Positions 12,126 to 18,871 of a stretch of 20,208 nt of DNA are shown here, piece by piece. A program made the position numbers and the translations under genes. The notes beneath the pieces are model-generated. The model saw only the letters and a program-made list of their open reading frames with translations. It did not search any database and was not told the origin of the DNA. The stretch is from IMG/VR virus record IMGVR_UViG_3300032224_001122, positions 1 through 20,208 of that record. One strand, given 5' to 3'. Positions within the stretch are counted from its first letter, which is position 1. Every line of letters begins with the position of its first letter. Source of the stretch: a virus.

Positions 12126-12316
12126 TACCTTTTGCCATTGGTGCTTTGGTGGGGGCTGGATGCGTGGTGGTATGGTCGGAGATGTATACACGTTGGCTAT
12201 ACGCTGATGTCAAGAGACGGGCGAAACAGCAGGGCATCACAGAACGTCAGATGAGAGATGCCCTGCTTTGGGCAGCTACAGAAAACATTGAGGAGAGTCT
12301 AGATGGCAAGCGGTGA
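12122..12316 (+). CDS. Small membrane-anchored protein
   Basis: The 64-aa product starts with a membrane helix (I2-P-F-A-I-G-A-L-V-G-A-G-C-V-V-V-W, about 2-18) followed by a charged cytoplasmic-type helix (D-V-K-R-R-A-K-Q-Q, E-R-Q-M-R-D-A-L-L). G-A-G-C resembles but does not satisfy a lipobox, because the -3 position is Gly. The ATG at 12122 overlaps the previous stop as ATGA; an in-frame ATG at 12107 is possible. It overlaps the PLD-like gene by 14 bases. A holin-like role is conceivable, but it has only one membrane segment and sits far from the endolysin. Confidence 0.6.
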   Translation: MIPFAIGALVGAGCVVVWSEMYTRWLYADVKRRAKQQGITERQMRDALLWAATENIEESLDGKR

Positions 12317-12989
12317 TACATACAAAGTGCAACCGATTGCCTACTATCGTAAAAACCGGACTTCTATCAAAACGATAGCGCGCAATAAATCAGCTGCTGA
12401 AACAATCGGAGTCATAACACATGGCTCTGGTTTTTCTGCAATTACAGCTGGTCAATGGGACATGATTGCAGCTATAAAACATTGTTTATCGCAAATTGGC
12501 CCAGCACACGTATGGTTGTCTACTTGGGTTCCCGCTATGCAGGAGATTGCTGATCTAAAAGACCTAAAAGAATCAGGGACTATAAAATCATTGACTCTTA
12601 TGATTGATACTGGTTTTCAAAACTGTCGACGGATACACGCTGAAACTACATTAGAATGGCTTGGTGCTGAAAACATAATAGTTGCGCGGAATCATAGCAA
12701 AATAGTATTAATGCAAAACGAGGCTTATGCTTATGTGCTACGCGGAAGCCTAAACCTTAATGCTAACAATCGATGTGAAAACGTTGATGGCGATGAATCT
12801 AAAGAGATGTTTGATGCATGGTTGCCGTTTTTTACAGAATATAAATCAGCGGTAGGTTTTGGTATAAATAAAAAAGCGCAGGATGTATACCGGGCGCACT
12901 GCGAAGTCATGGGAGTAAAAAACCAAGCTACAACAGTGGAAATAGACAAAGATATGCTAGAACTTGATTCGTTTTTGGAGGGTTTGTAA
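12303..12989 (+). CDS. PLD-like protein with variant HKD motif
   Basis: The 228-aa protein contains one phospholipase D-like motif: N-H131-S-K133-I-V-L-M-Q, then Y-V-L-R-G148-S-L-N151-L-N-A-N-N-R157-C-E-N160. Active PLD-family nucleases use H-x-K-x4-D followed by G-S-x-N; here the Asp is Gln, but the His, Lys and G-S-x-N remain. A single motif would act as a dimer, as in small PLD nucleases such as Nuc or BfiI. The GAGGAG upstream supports ATG 12303. It is directly upstream of terS (TAATG overlap), so packaging or DNA end processing is an appealing role. Sampled lines have about 35-42% GC, below the ~52% of a portal line. Without the Asp, catalysis may be altered. Confidence 0.7.
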   Translation: MASGDTYKVQPIAYYRKNRTSIKTIARNKSAAETIGVITHGSGFSAITAGQWDMIAAIKHCLSQIGPAHVWLSTWVPAMQEIADLKDLKESGTIKSLTLMIDTGFQNCRRIHAETTLEWLGAENIIVARNHSKIVLMQNEAYAYVLRGSLNLNANNRCENVDGDESKEMFDAWLPFFTEYKSAVGFGINKKAQDVYRAHCEVMGVKNQATTVEIDKDMLELDSFLEGL

Positions 12990-13351
12990 TGCCAGCAGGA
13001 AGACCAACTAAATACAATTCAGACAAACATAAATTAATTTGTGATGCACTAAAGGCTGGAAATACACGCCGGGATTCCTGCGGATATGCCTCTATCAGTC
13101 AAGATACATTTTCAAGATGGATTGAGGTTTATCCGGAATTTGCGGACGATGTCATCAAAAGCGAGAGTGCTGTTGCAATGCGCAATGTGGCGCTTATACA
13201 AAAGGCAGCGCAATCCGGTACATGGCAAGCGGCGGCGTGGTGGCTTGAACGCAGACGCAAAGAAGAATTTAGCGTTAGGACTGAACAGACCGGCGCTGAC
13301 GGTAGCCCGGTAAAGGTGATAGTCGAGTACGCGGATAAGTCAGGTGCATGA
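12989..13351 (+). CDS. terS: Terminase small subunit (TerS)
   Basis: The 120-aa protein begins M-P-A-G-R-P-T-K-Y, the hallmark of a large TerS group. It continues with a helix-turn-helix (about 15-45, I-C-D-A-L-K-A-G-N-T-R-R-D-S-C-G-Y-A-S-I-S), an oligomerisation helix region (A-A-Q-S-G-T-W-Q-A-A-A-W-W-L-E-R-R) and a polar tail. It binds the packaging start site on concatemeric DNA and activates TerL. GGAGGG (12977-12982) lies six bases before ATG 12989, and the start overlaps the previous stop as TAATG. The order terS, methyltransferase, terL with overlaps at each junction shows one packaging operon. Assignment is strong. Confidence 0.88.
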   Translation: MPAGRPTKYNSDKHKLICDALKAGNTRRDSCGYASISQDTFSRWIEVYPEFADDVIKSESAVAMRNVALIQKAAQSGTWQAAAWWLERRRKEEFSVRTEQTGADGSPVKVIVEYADKSGA

Positions 13352-14351
13352 GCTTCACCACGGCAACTGTCTTGACATCCTGCAAACCATGCCGGATTGC
13401 TCTGTTGACGCTGTTGTAACCGATCCGCCTTACGGCTTATCCTTCATGGGTAAGCGTTGGGATTACGATGTCCCATCAACCGAGATATGGGCAGAATGCT
13501 TGCGTTTGCTAAAGCCTGGCGGTTACCTGCTGGCCTTTGCCGGTACTAGGACTCAACACCGCATGGCGGTACGCATTGAAGATGCCGGGTTTGAGATTCG
13601 GGATATGTTGGCGTGGATGTACGGTAGCGGTTTCCCAAAGTCGCACAACTTAGACGGTGAACATCAGGGCTGGGGAACAGCACTCAAGCCAGCCATGGAG
13701 CCTATCACGATGGCACGGAAGCCATTCAAAGCCACGGTAGCGCAGAACGTGCAGGAGTGGGGTACAGGCGCAATCAACATTGACGGTTGCCGGATTGGTG
13801 AAGAGGAAATAATTCAACATAGACCGAAAGAATGGCGAGGTTTTCATAAACTGCAAGATGGTGAAATCAGCGGATATGAAGATGCATCAACAATAGGCCG
13901 CTGGCCTGCTAACGTAATGCACGATGGAAGCGCAGAGATTCGGCAAAACATGGGTGAAGCGGCACGATTCTTCTACACGCCTAAAGCCTGTAAGGATGAC
14001 CGGCACGATGGGTGCGAGATGATGAAAGAACGTTGGAAGGCTGGCTATTCATATACAGATACACCCGGTAATGCTGCGGATGGAATGTTCAAAGATAGAG
14101 AAACCTTAAAGCGCAACTTTCACCCGACCGTAAAGCCTACCGACCTGATGCGCTACTTGTGCCGTATGGTTACACCTACCGGCGGCATCGTGCTCGACCC
14201 CTTCACCGGATCAGGTAGCACCGGGCGGGGTGCCGTGCTTGAAGGATTCAGGTTCATTGGTTGCGAGATGGATGCAGACTACATCGAAATCGCGAAAGCC
14301 CGCATCCTTGCAGCTGAGAAAGCGTACCAGCCTTGTCTGACATTCGACTAG
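13344..14351 (+). CDS. DNA N4/N6-amino methyltransferase (beta-class order)
   Basis: The 335-aa protein has motif IV T-D27-P-P-Y30-G near the start and motif I D285-P-F-T-G-S-G-S-T-G294 near the end, the order of beta-type amino methyltransferases (DNA adenine-N6 or cytosine-N4). H260-P-T-V-K-P is the conserved motif before motif I; G-T-A-L-K-P-A-M-E-P and G-R-W-P-A-N-V are typical of the phage subfamily. It transfers a methyl group from SAM to DNA, probably protecting phage DNA from host restriction. The GTG at 13344 overlaps the TerS stop; an ATG at 13348 is in another frame. No restriction enzyme partner is nearby, so it is an orphan. Sequence specificity cannot be read from the protein. 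Confidence 0.9.
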   Translation: MHELHHGNCLDILQTMPDCSVDAVVTDPPYGLSFMGKRWDYDVPSTEIWAECLRLLKPGGYLLAFAGTRTQHRMAVRIEDAGFEIRDMLAWMYGSGFPKSHNLDGEHQGWGTALKPAMEPITMARKPFKATVAQNVQEWGTGAINIDGCRIGEEEIIQHRPKEWRGFHKLQDGEISGYEDASTIGRWPANVMHDGSAEIRQNMGEAARFFYTPKACKDDRHDGCEMMKERWKAGYSYTDTPGNAADGMFKDRETLKRNFHPTVKPTDLMRYLCRMVTPTGGIVLDPFTGSGSTGRGAVLEGFRFIGCEMDADYIEIAKARILAAEKAYQPCLTFD

Positions 14352-15505
14352 TCCTGCCAAAGCCGCATGAAGCCCAGCAGGTCATACTGCGGGAAGCCAA
14401 GCGGTACAACGTCCTTGCTTGCGGGAGACGCTTTGGTAAGACAACACTGGGCGGTAACTTGCTCAGTGACCCGGTGCTGATTGACGGCTTGCCCTGCGCG
14501 TGGTTCGCACCTACCTACAGGCTTCTAGAAGAGGCATACGCCGATCACAAGAGAATCTATGCTCCGGTTATCCGCAGGGCGGTACAAAGCCCAGCGCCGC
14601 GCATCGAGCTTATAACCGGGGCAGCCATCGATTACTGGACTTTGGATGACCCTAGCACGGTAGCCCGTGGCCGTAAGTACAAGCGGGTTATCATCGATGA
14701 AGCGGCAATGGCACGGCATCTCGAACAAGCCTGGACGGAAGCCATACGCCCAACACTAACAGACTTTAAGGGCGATGCTTTCTTCCTTAGTACGCCTAAA
14801 GGCTCTAATTACTTCCGTACTTTGTACGGCATGGCTGGTCAGGATGATGACTGGATGGCATGGCAAATGCCCACCACGGCTAACCCGTGGATAGATGCTG
14901 AGGAGGTAGGCAAGGCGGGGGAATCCTTGCCATCGATCGCTTTCCGTCAAGAGTACCTAGCGGAGTTTGTGGATGCGGCGGGAGCGCGTATCAAGCGGGA
15001 GTGGCTACGCTATGACGATTGCCCAGAAGGGTTGCCTACCTATATCGGGGTCGACCTTGCCATATCTACGAAGTCTGAAGCCGACTACACCGGCGTTGCC
15101 GTAGTGAGCCGGGGAGACGATGGGACAATCTACGTGCGAGACATCAACCGCACTAGGTCGGACTTTGCAGCTGTCCTGAGATTCATCGAGGCAATGGCCG
15201 ATAAATGGAATCCTAGCATGATCGGCATTGAGCAGGTGCAGTATCAAGCCGCCGTTGTGCAGGAGCTTCTAAGGCGCACGAAACTGCCGATACGGGGCAT
15301 CCGCCCAGACCGTGACAAAGTGACCCGCTTTGCCCCTCTAGAAGCCCGATACGAGCAAAGCCAAGTAATGCACTGCCAAGGCCTACCAGCTTACTTTGAA
15401 GATGAGCTACTATCATTTCCCGTTGGTAGGCATGATGACGTGGTAGATGCCCTGGCGTATGCTTGGCAAGTGTGCGGATCAAAGCGTTCTTGGGGTGCCG
15501 TCTAA
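14333..15505 (+). CDS. terL: Terminase large subunit (TerL)
   Basis: The 390-aa protein is a complete TerL. The ATPase has Walker A A29-C-G-R-R-F-G-K36-T-T38, Walker B R-V-I-I-D122-E123-A-A, and the coupling motif L-S-T-P (152-155). The RNase H-like nuclease has the acidic residues G-V-D241-L-A, I-G-I-E300, and H-D368-D-V-V-D372-A-L-A-Y-A. It drives DNA into the prohead and cuts the concatemer. It is short, but no motif is missing. The TTG at 14333 overlaps the methyltransferase by 19 bases with only a weak Shine-Dalgarno (GAGAAAG). A self-contained ParB-like cassette follows before the portal gene. Assignment is strong. Confidence 0.95.
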   Translation: MSDIRLVLPKPHEAQQVILREAKRYNVLACGRRFGKTTLGGNLLSDPVLIDGLPCAWFAPTYRLLEEAYADHKRIYAPVIRRAVQSPAPRIELITGAAIDYWTLDDPSTVARGRKYKRVIIDEAAMARHLEQAWTEAIRPTLTDFKGDAFFLSTPKGSNYFRTLYGMAGQDDDWMAWQMPTTANPWIDAEEVGKAGESLPSIAFRQEYLAEFVDAAGARIKREWLRYDDCPEGLPTYIGVDLAISTKSEADYTGVAVVSRGDDGTIYVRDINRTRSDFAAVLRFIEAMADKWNPSMIGIEQVQYQAAVVQELLRRTKLPIRGIRPDRDKVTRFAPLEARYEQSQVMHCQGLPAYFEDELLSFPVGRHDDVVDALAYAWQVCGSKRSWGAV

Positions 15506-15524
15506 AATATATATTTCTATACCC

Positions 15525-15553
15525 TTGCAGTATATATACTGAGAGTGTATACT
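15525..15553 (+). promoter_or_regulatory. Promoter of the ParB-like cassette
   Basis: TTGCAG (15525-15530) and TATACT (15548-15553) are separated by exactly 17 bases, close to sigma70 consensus. Transcription would begin near 15560, shortly before AAGGGAG (15565-15571). Confidence 0.75.
15528..15541. promoter_or_regulatory. Perfect 14-bp palindromic operator
   Basis: CAGTATATATACTG reads the same on both strands. It overlaps the -35 and the spacer of the cassette promoter, where a bound dimer would block RNA polymerase. The binding protein is unknown: the ParB-like product, the Xre regulator or a host or prophage repressor could act here. The AT-rich core makes chance symmetry possible but the full 14 bp is unusual. 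Confidence 0.6.
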
Positions 15554-15580
15554 TAGACATAAGCAAGGGAGATAGAGACG

Positions 15581-15955
15581 ATGAGAGAATTAACATTTGT
15601 AGACCCAACTAGACTAGTCAAGTTCAATGAAACCGATTCACAGAAAGTTGACTCCTTGGTGATGATGATGGAAAACGTTGGATGGAACCCAAATCTTCCA
15701 TGTGTTGTTATTAATCGTGCTGATGCGCTTTTTGCAATCAATTGCTCACACCGAATTGATGCCGCTATTGAAATGGAAATCGAAGTACCATGCTATATTG
15801 TTGACAACGAAGAACTTGGAGAATATGACTGGGATAGCATCAGTGATGCAAGCGACTTTCTCTACATTATGCGTCAAACAGGATTAGAGGGTCTTTACGG
15901 AGATCCTGCATACGTTGCTCTTGATCATCATATTATGTGCGAAAATATGTCATAG
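15581..15955 (+). CDS. ParB/sulfiredoxin-fold-like moron protein
   Basis: The 124-aa protein resembles a minimal ParB N-terminal (sulfiredoxin-fold) domain: V-D-P-T-R-L-V-K-F-N near the start, then L-V-M-M-M-E-N-V-G-W-N-P-N, a core strand P-C-V-V-I-N-R, and N-C-S-H-R-I-D-A-A-I-E-M-E-I-E-V-P-C-Y-I-V-D in place of the usual G-x-x-R motif. The R-and-H core is kept, but the Gly is Ser. ParB-fold proteins bind nucleotides or act as nucleases; here the function is unknown. It stands alone between terL and portal, with its own promoter, palindromic operator and terminator, and a sampled line has about 40% GC. This is the layout of a moron, an independently expressed cargo gene. AAGGGAG precedes ATG 15581. 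Confidence 0.65.
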   Translation: MRELTFVDPTRLVKFNETDSQKVDSLVMMMENVGWNPNLPCVVINRADALFAINCSHRIDAAIEMEIEVPCYIVDNEELGEYDWDSISDASDFLYIMRQTGLEGLYGDPAYVALDHHIMCENMS

Positions 15956-15972
15956 GATTTACACGGTCAGTT

Positions 15973-16003
15973 AAAGGCCCCCGCAAGGGGGCTTTTTCTT
16001 TTT
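15973..16003 (+). terminator. Strong intrinsic terminator after the ParB-like gene
   Basis: GCCCCC (15977-15982) pairs with GGGGGC (15987-15992) around a GCAA tetraloop, extended by A-T pairs, and a T-rich run with one C follows (15993-16003). It isolates the ParB-like transcript from the portal gene, which begins 17 bases later. Confidence 0.9.
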
Positions 16004-16019
16004 GTGGGATACTGGGAGC

Positions 16020-17741
16020 ATGGGTATCTTTGACCGCTTCTTAGGCCGTAAAACCGTAGCCAACCAAACCGAGGCGCTTCCGCTTCCGCTAGCGCAAAGC
16101 ATGGATCGTATGCTAACCGGATTCGGTAACGGGCAACTGTACAGTAGGCTCCGCAGGGCACTCCCTGGAAGCCATAAAGACTGGTCAGCCGTAGCTGGTG
16201 ACCTTGGCTTGAACGGCATCGTCGCAGTGGCTATTGATTGGTATGTCAGGAACTGGTCACAGGGTGTAGCCAAAGTCTGCCGACCTGTAGACGGCTCACA
16301 GGCAGACGCACTACCAGATCATCCAGTGCTGAAGCTCATCGCTGAACCGATGCCCGGCCTACCGGCTAACCTTGTATGGGGCTGGTTCCTTCAGGACTAC
16401 AAGTTATTCGGAAACGCTTACCTGAGGAAGATTCGCTCCACTCGTGATGGTCAGGTAATCGGTCTTCAGTTCCTGCCGTTTGACATGGTCAGGCCGGTTG
16501 GTGATGGCACTAACCCACTCACCATGTACAAGTACACCACCGATGGCCGTACATTCGATATCAAACTAGAGGACATCATTCACCTGCGATACGGCAGGGA
16601 GCCTTTAGACATCCGCCTTGGGCGCTCACCCCTTCAAGCCATGCTACGTGAAATCGGTACCGATAACGTAGCGTCCTCAGCTGCTTATGGTTTACTTGCG
16701 AATGGGGCGATGCCTAGTATCATCATCGGCCCAGATGCAAAGGATGTATCGGTAGACATCAGCCTTGACGATGCACGGCAGATAAAGCGGCAGATGCGGG
16801 AAGACCTTACCGGCGATAATGCTGGTGGTGTTGTCGTGATGAACGGCCCATACAAGATGGATCGTGTCAGCCTAACGCCTAACGACTTGGCTCTGGATGC
16901 CATCCGTCGTGTACCTGAAGAGCGCATCTGTTCTGCACTTGGACTCAACCCAATGGTGCTTGGACTTGGCTCTGGACTTGAGCGAAGCACCTACAGCAAT
17001 TACGAACGCGCTCAGCAAGCGGCATGGGAAGATGGAATGATTCCGCTATTCCGCGCCATCGCTGATGTCATTACCATTCATCTGCTTTCAGACTTCAGCG
17101 AGACTCAATCCGGTGACTTCTTAGAGTTCGATGTATCTCAGGTTCGTGCTCTGGCGGATGACCTTAGCGCAGCAGCTGATCGCGCTGAGAAGCTCTACAA
17201 GGCTGGCATCATTGACAAGGCTGAGGCAAAGCGCATTGCTGGTATGGATCCACAGCCAGAAGATGAAGGCATCCTCCATTCAACGGCAATACAGACCCAG
17301 AACATTGGCATAATCACGCCTTCAAAATCTATTGATCTAAAGTACATCCCGAACCAAGGGATGCAGGATGCGGCTAGACGTGCTCTGGCATGGCATGAAG
17401 ACGGGAAGCCCGGCGGTACTCTGGTCGGCTTGACTCGTGCAAACCAAATCGTGAACGGTGAGAAACTATCCGAAGACACGATACTTCGGATGTATTCATT
17501 CTTTAGTCGTCATGAAGTTGACAAGCAAGCCGAAGGGTTCAGCGCTGGCGAGTCCGGTTATCCTTCGGCTGGACGTGTAGCATGGGATCTATGGGGCGGT
17601 GATGCTGGTTTCTCTTGGTCAACATCCAAACGCGACCAGATTCAGGCAGACGGCAAGAGCATCGATTGTTGCACTCCGGGGGTAGTGTATAAGAGCCACC
17701 CTTTTTACGGGTACGAGCTGGAGCCACTACCAAGCGAGTAG
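16020..17741 (+). CDS. Portal protein, HK97-type, with extra C-terminal domain
   Basis: The 573-aa protein starts M-G-I-F-D-R-F-L-G-R, typical of HK97-type portals. It keeps the portal core (about 60-400): D-Y-K-L-F-G-N-A-Y, the F-L-P-F-D-M-V-R-P strand, H-L-R-Y-G, and V-P-E-E-R-I-C-S-A-L-G-L-N-P near 298-311. It forms the dodecameric ring for DNA entry and head-tail joining. Residues about 443-543 are additional (G-G-T-L-V-G-L-T-R-A-N-Q-I, F-F-S-R-H-E-V-D-K-Q-A, G-Y-P-S-A-G-R-V-A-W-D-L-W-G-G-D-A-G), a conserved block I recall from other phage head proteins. ATG 16020 is preferred to a TTG at 16002, which lies in the terminator's T-run. The Shine-Dalgarno is unusual: GGGAG lies one base away, GTGGGATA further up. 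The 3' end overlaps an open -1 frame of MuF. Confidence 0.9.
   Translation: MGIFDRFLGRKTVANQTEALPLPLAQSMDRMLTGFGNGQLYSRLRRALPGSHKDWSAVAGDLGLNGIVAVAIDWYVRNWSQGVAKVCRPVDGSQADALPDHPVLKLIAEPMPGLPANLVWGWFLQDYKLFGNAYLRKIRSTRDGQVIGLQFLPFDMVRPVGDGTNPLTMYKYTTDGRTFDIKLEDIIHLRYGREPLDIRLGRSPLQAMLREIGTDNVASSAAYGLLANGAMPSIIIGPDAKDVSVDISLDDARQIKRQMREDLTGDNAGGVVVMNGPYKMDRVSLTPNDLALDAIRRVPEERICSALGLNPMVLGLGSGLERSTYSNYERAQQAAWEDGMIPLFRAIADVITIHLLSDFSETQSGDFLEFDVSQVRALADDLSAAADRAEKLYKAGIIDKAEAKRIAGMDPQPEDEGILHSTAIQTQNIGIITPSKSIDLKYIPNQGMQDAARRALAWHEDGKPGGTLVGLTRANQIVNGEKLSEDTILRMYSFFSRHEVDKQAEGFSAGESGYPSAGRVAWDLWGGDAGFSWSTSKRDQIQADGKSIDCCTPGVVYKSHPFYGYELEPLPSE
17699..17705 (+). other. Candidate -1 slippery heptamer (portal/MuF)
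   Basis: C CCT TTT in the portal frame fits the X XXY YYZ rule. A -1 slip leads into the MuF frame, open from 17693 with no ATG, GTG or TTG until 17792. This would give a portal-MuF fusion of about 943 residues. Only a weak downstream hairpin (GCGAG 17734-17738 with CTCGC 17754-17758) is visible. Confidence 0.3.
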
Positions 17742-17791
17742 ACGATGGCACGGCTCGCATTTATACAGCATCGCAGAAGTTTAGGAACGAT

Positions 17792-18850
17792 TTGCTGGAG
17801 CGTGAAGGCGTAGCAATCTCCAAGATGCAACGCGCATACAAGGCAGCTACCAAAGCAAGCATCGATGAACTCGAAGCACTAGAGGGACGTATCGCAGAGC
17901 GTGAAGCCAACGGGGAGCCACCTAGTCAAACCATACTCTGGATGAGACAGCGGATTATCGAAAATATCGAACAACTGGGGAAGAACCTAAAGAAGTTTAG
18001 CATCGAGGGGGCACAGATAACCGCCGATGGACAACTTGAGTCGGCCATCCTTGCGAATGAGGCGAGCGTCGGCATGGTTGAAACGGCGGCTGGCCGTAAA
18101 CCGGCAGGCGTTACACTCGGCAGTACATGGACAGCACTCCCAGACGATCAGCTTCAAACCTTTGTCGGCATGGCGGGTGATGGAAGCCCTCTGGGTGAGC
18201 TATTTGCGACTATCCCGCAAGTAACCACGGATGCCATGACTATGGCTTTGACACAGGGTATAAGCCTAGGTGAAGGCCCCCGAACGGTTGCACGGCGTGT
18301 ACGTAAGGTGGCTGATATCGGTCGGCAGAGAGCCGAGACGATAGCACGGACAGAGATGATACGAAGCGCCCGTGAAGCGCAACGACAACTGTATACGCAG
18401 AACACGGCAGTACAGGGATATCGCAGGCAAGCGACCCAAGATAGCAGGGTGTGTCTTGCATGTCTGGCATTGTCTGGCACACTACACAAGACCGACGAAA
18501 TCATGCCAAGCCACCCGAACTGTAGATGCGTGATGATACCGGAGACCCTCTCCTGGGCGGAGATAACCGGCGATTCTTCTATCCCTGATACGCGCCCACA
18601 GGTTGCCACGCCTGAAAACATTCTTGCTGGTTTGAACGACAGCGAGATAGAAGAAATCATGGGTGAAGGCCGCTACCGGTTATGGAAGGAAGGCAAGCCG
18701 CTTTCTGACTTTGTACGGGTCAAGGAAAACAGCGACTGGGGGCCTACGACCAGCATTATTCCATTGAAAGAGTTCGGTATTACCGTAAAGCCACGCCGTA
18801 CCGCTCGTGAGTGGGAAACGCTTATAGCCAACCGGCAGATGGATCAATAG
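17792..18850 (+). CDS. MuF-like minor head protein (SPP1 gp7 family)
   Basis: The 352-aa protein has the MuF core: D217-S-R-V-C221-L-A-C224-L-A-L-S-G, then P-S-H241-P-N-C244-R-C246 with a probable zinc site. It also has the helix R-A-E-T-I-A-R-T-E-M-I-R, typical of phage head morphogenesis proteins. In SPP1 and Mu this protein joins the portal in the prohead and takes part in DNA ejection. The TTG at 17792 has AGGA five bases upstream and is usable, but the frame is open from 17693 without a normal start codon, and the segment before TTG (I-Y-T-A-S-Q-K-F-R-N-D) reads like MuF N-termini. A non-standard ATT at 17759 or a frameshift from portal are alternatives. The C-terminal tail after 290 is unassigned. 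Confidence 0.85.
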   Translation: MLEREGVAISKMQRAYKAATKASIDELEALEGRIAEREANGEPPSQTILWMRQRIIENIEQLGKNLKKFSIEGAQITADGQLESAILANEASVGMVETAAGRKPAGVTLGSTWTALPDDQLQTFVGMAGDGSPLGELFATIPQVTTDAMTMALTQGISLGEGPRTVARRVRKVADIGRQRAETIARTEMIRSAREAQRQLYTQNTAVQGYRRQATQDSRVCLACLALSGTLHKTDEIMPSHPNCRCVMIPETLSWAEITGDSSIPDTRPQVATPENILAGLNDSEIEEIMGEGRYRLWKEGKPLSDFVRVKENSDWGPTTSIIPLKEFGITVKPRRTAREWETLIANRQMDQ

Positions 18851-18871
18851 GTTATGTGGGATAGTGAGCAC

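Noticed and set aside
17745-17813. Mini-gene from ATG 17745 (22 residues)
   Set aside because: It has no Shine-Dalgarno and overlaps the MuF frame; noted only because it shares the portal frame.
18154-18660. A 168-residue - strand frame
   Set aside because: It is the reverse of the MuF gene, which has conserved zinc motifs.
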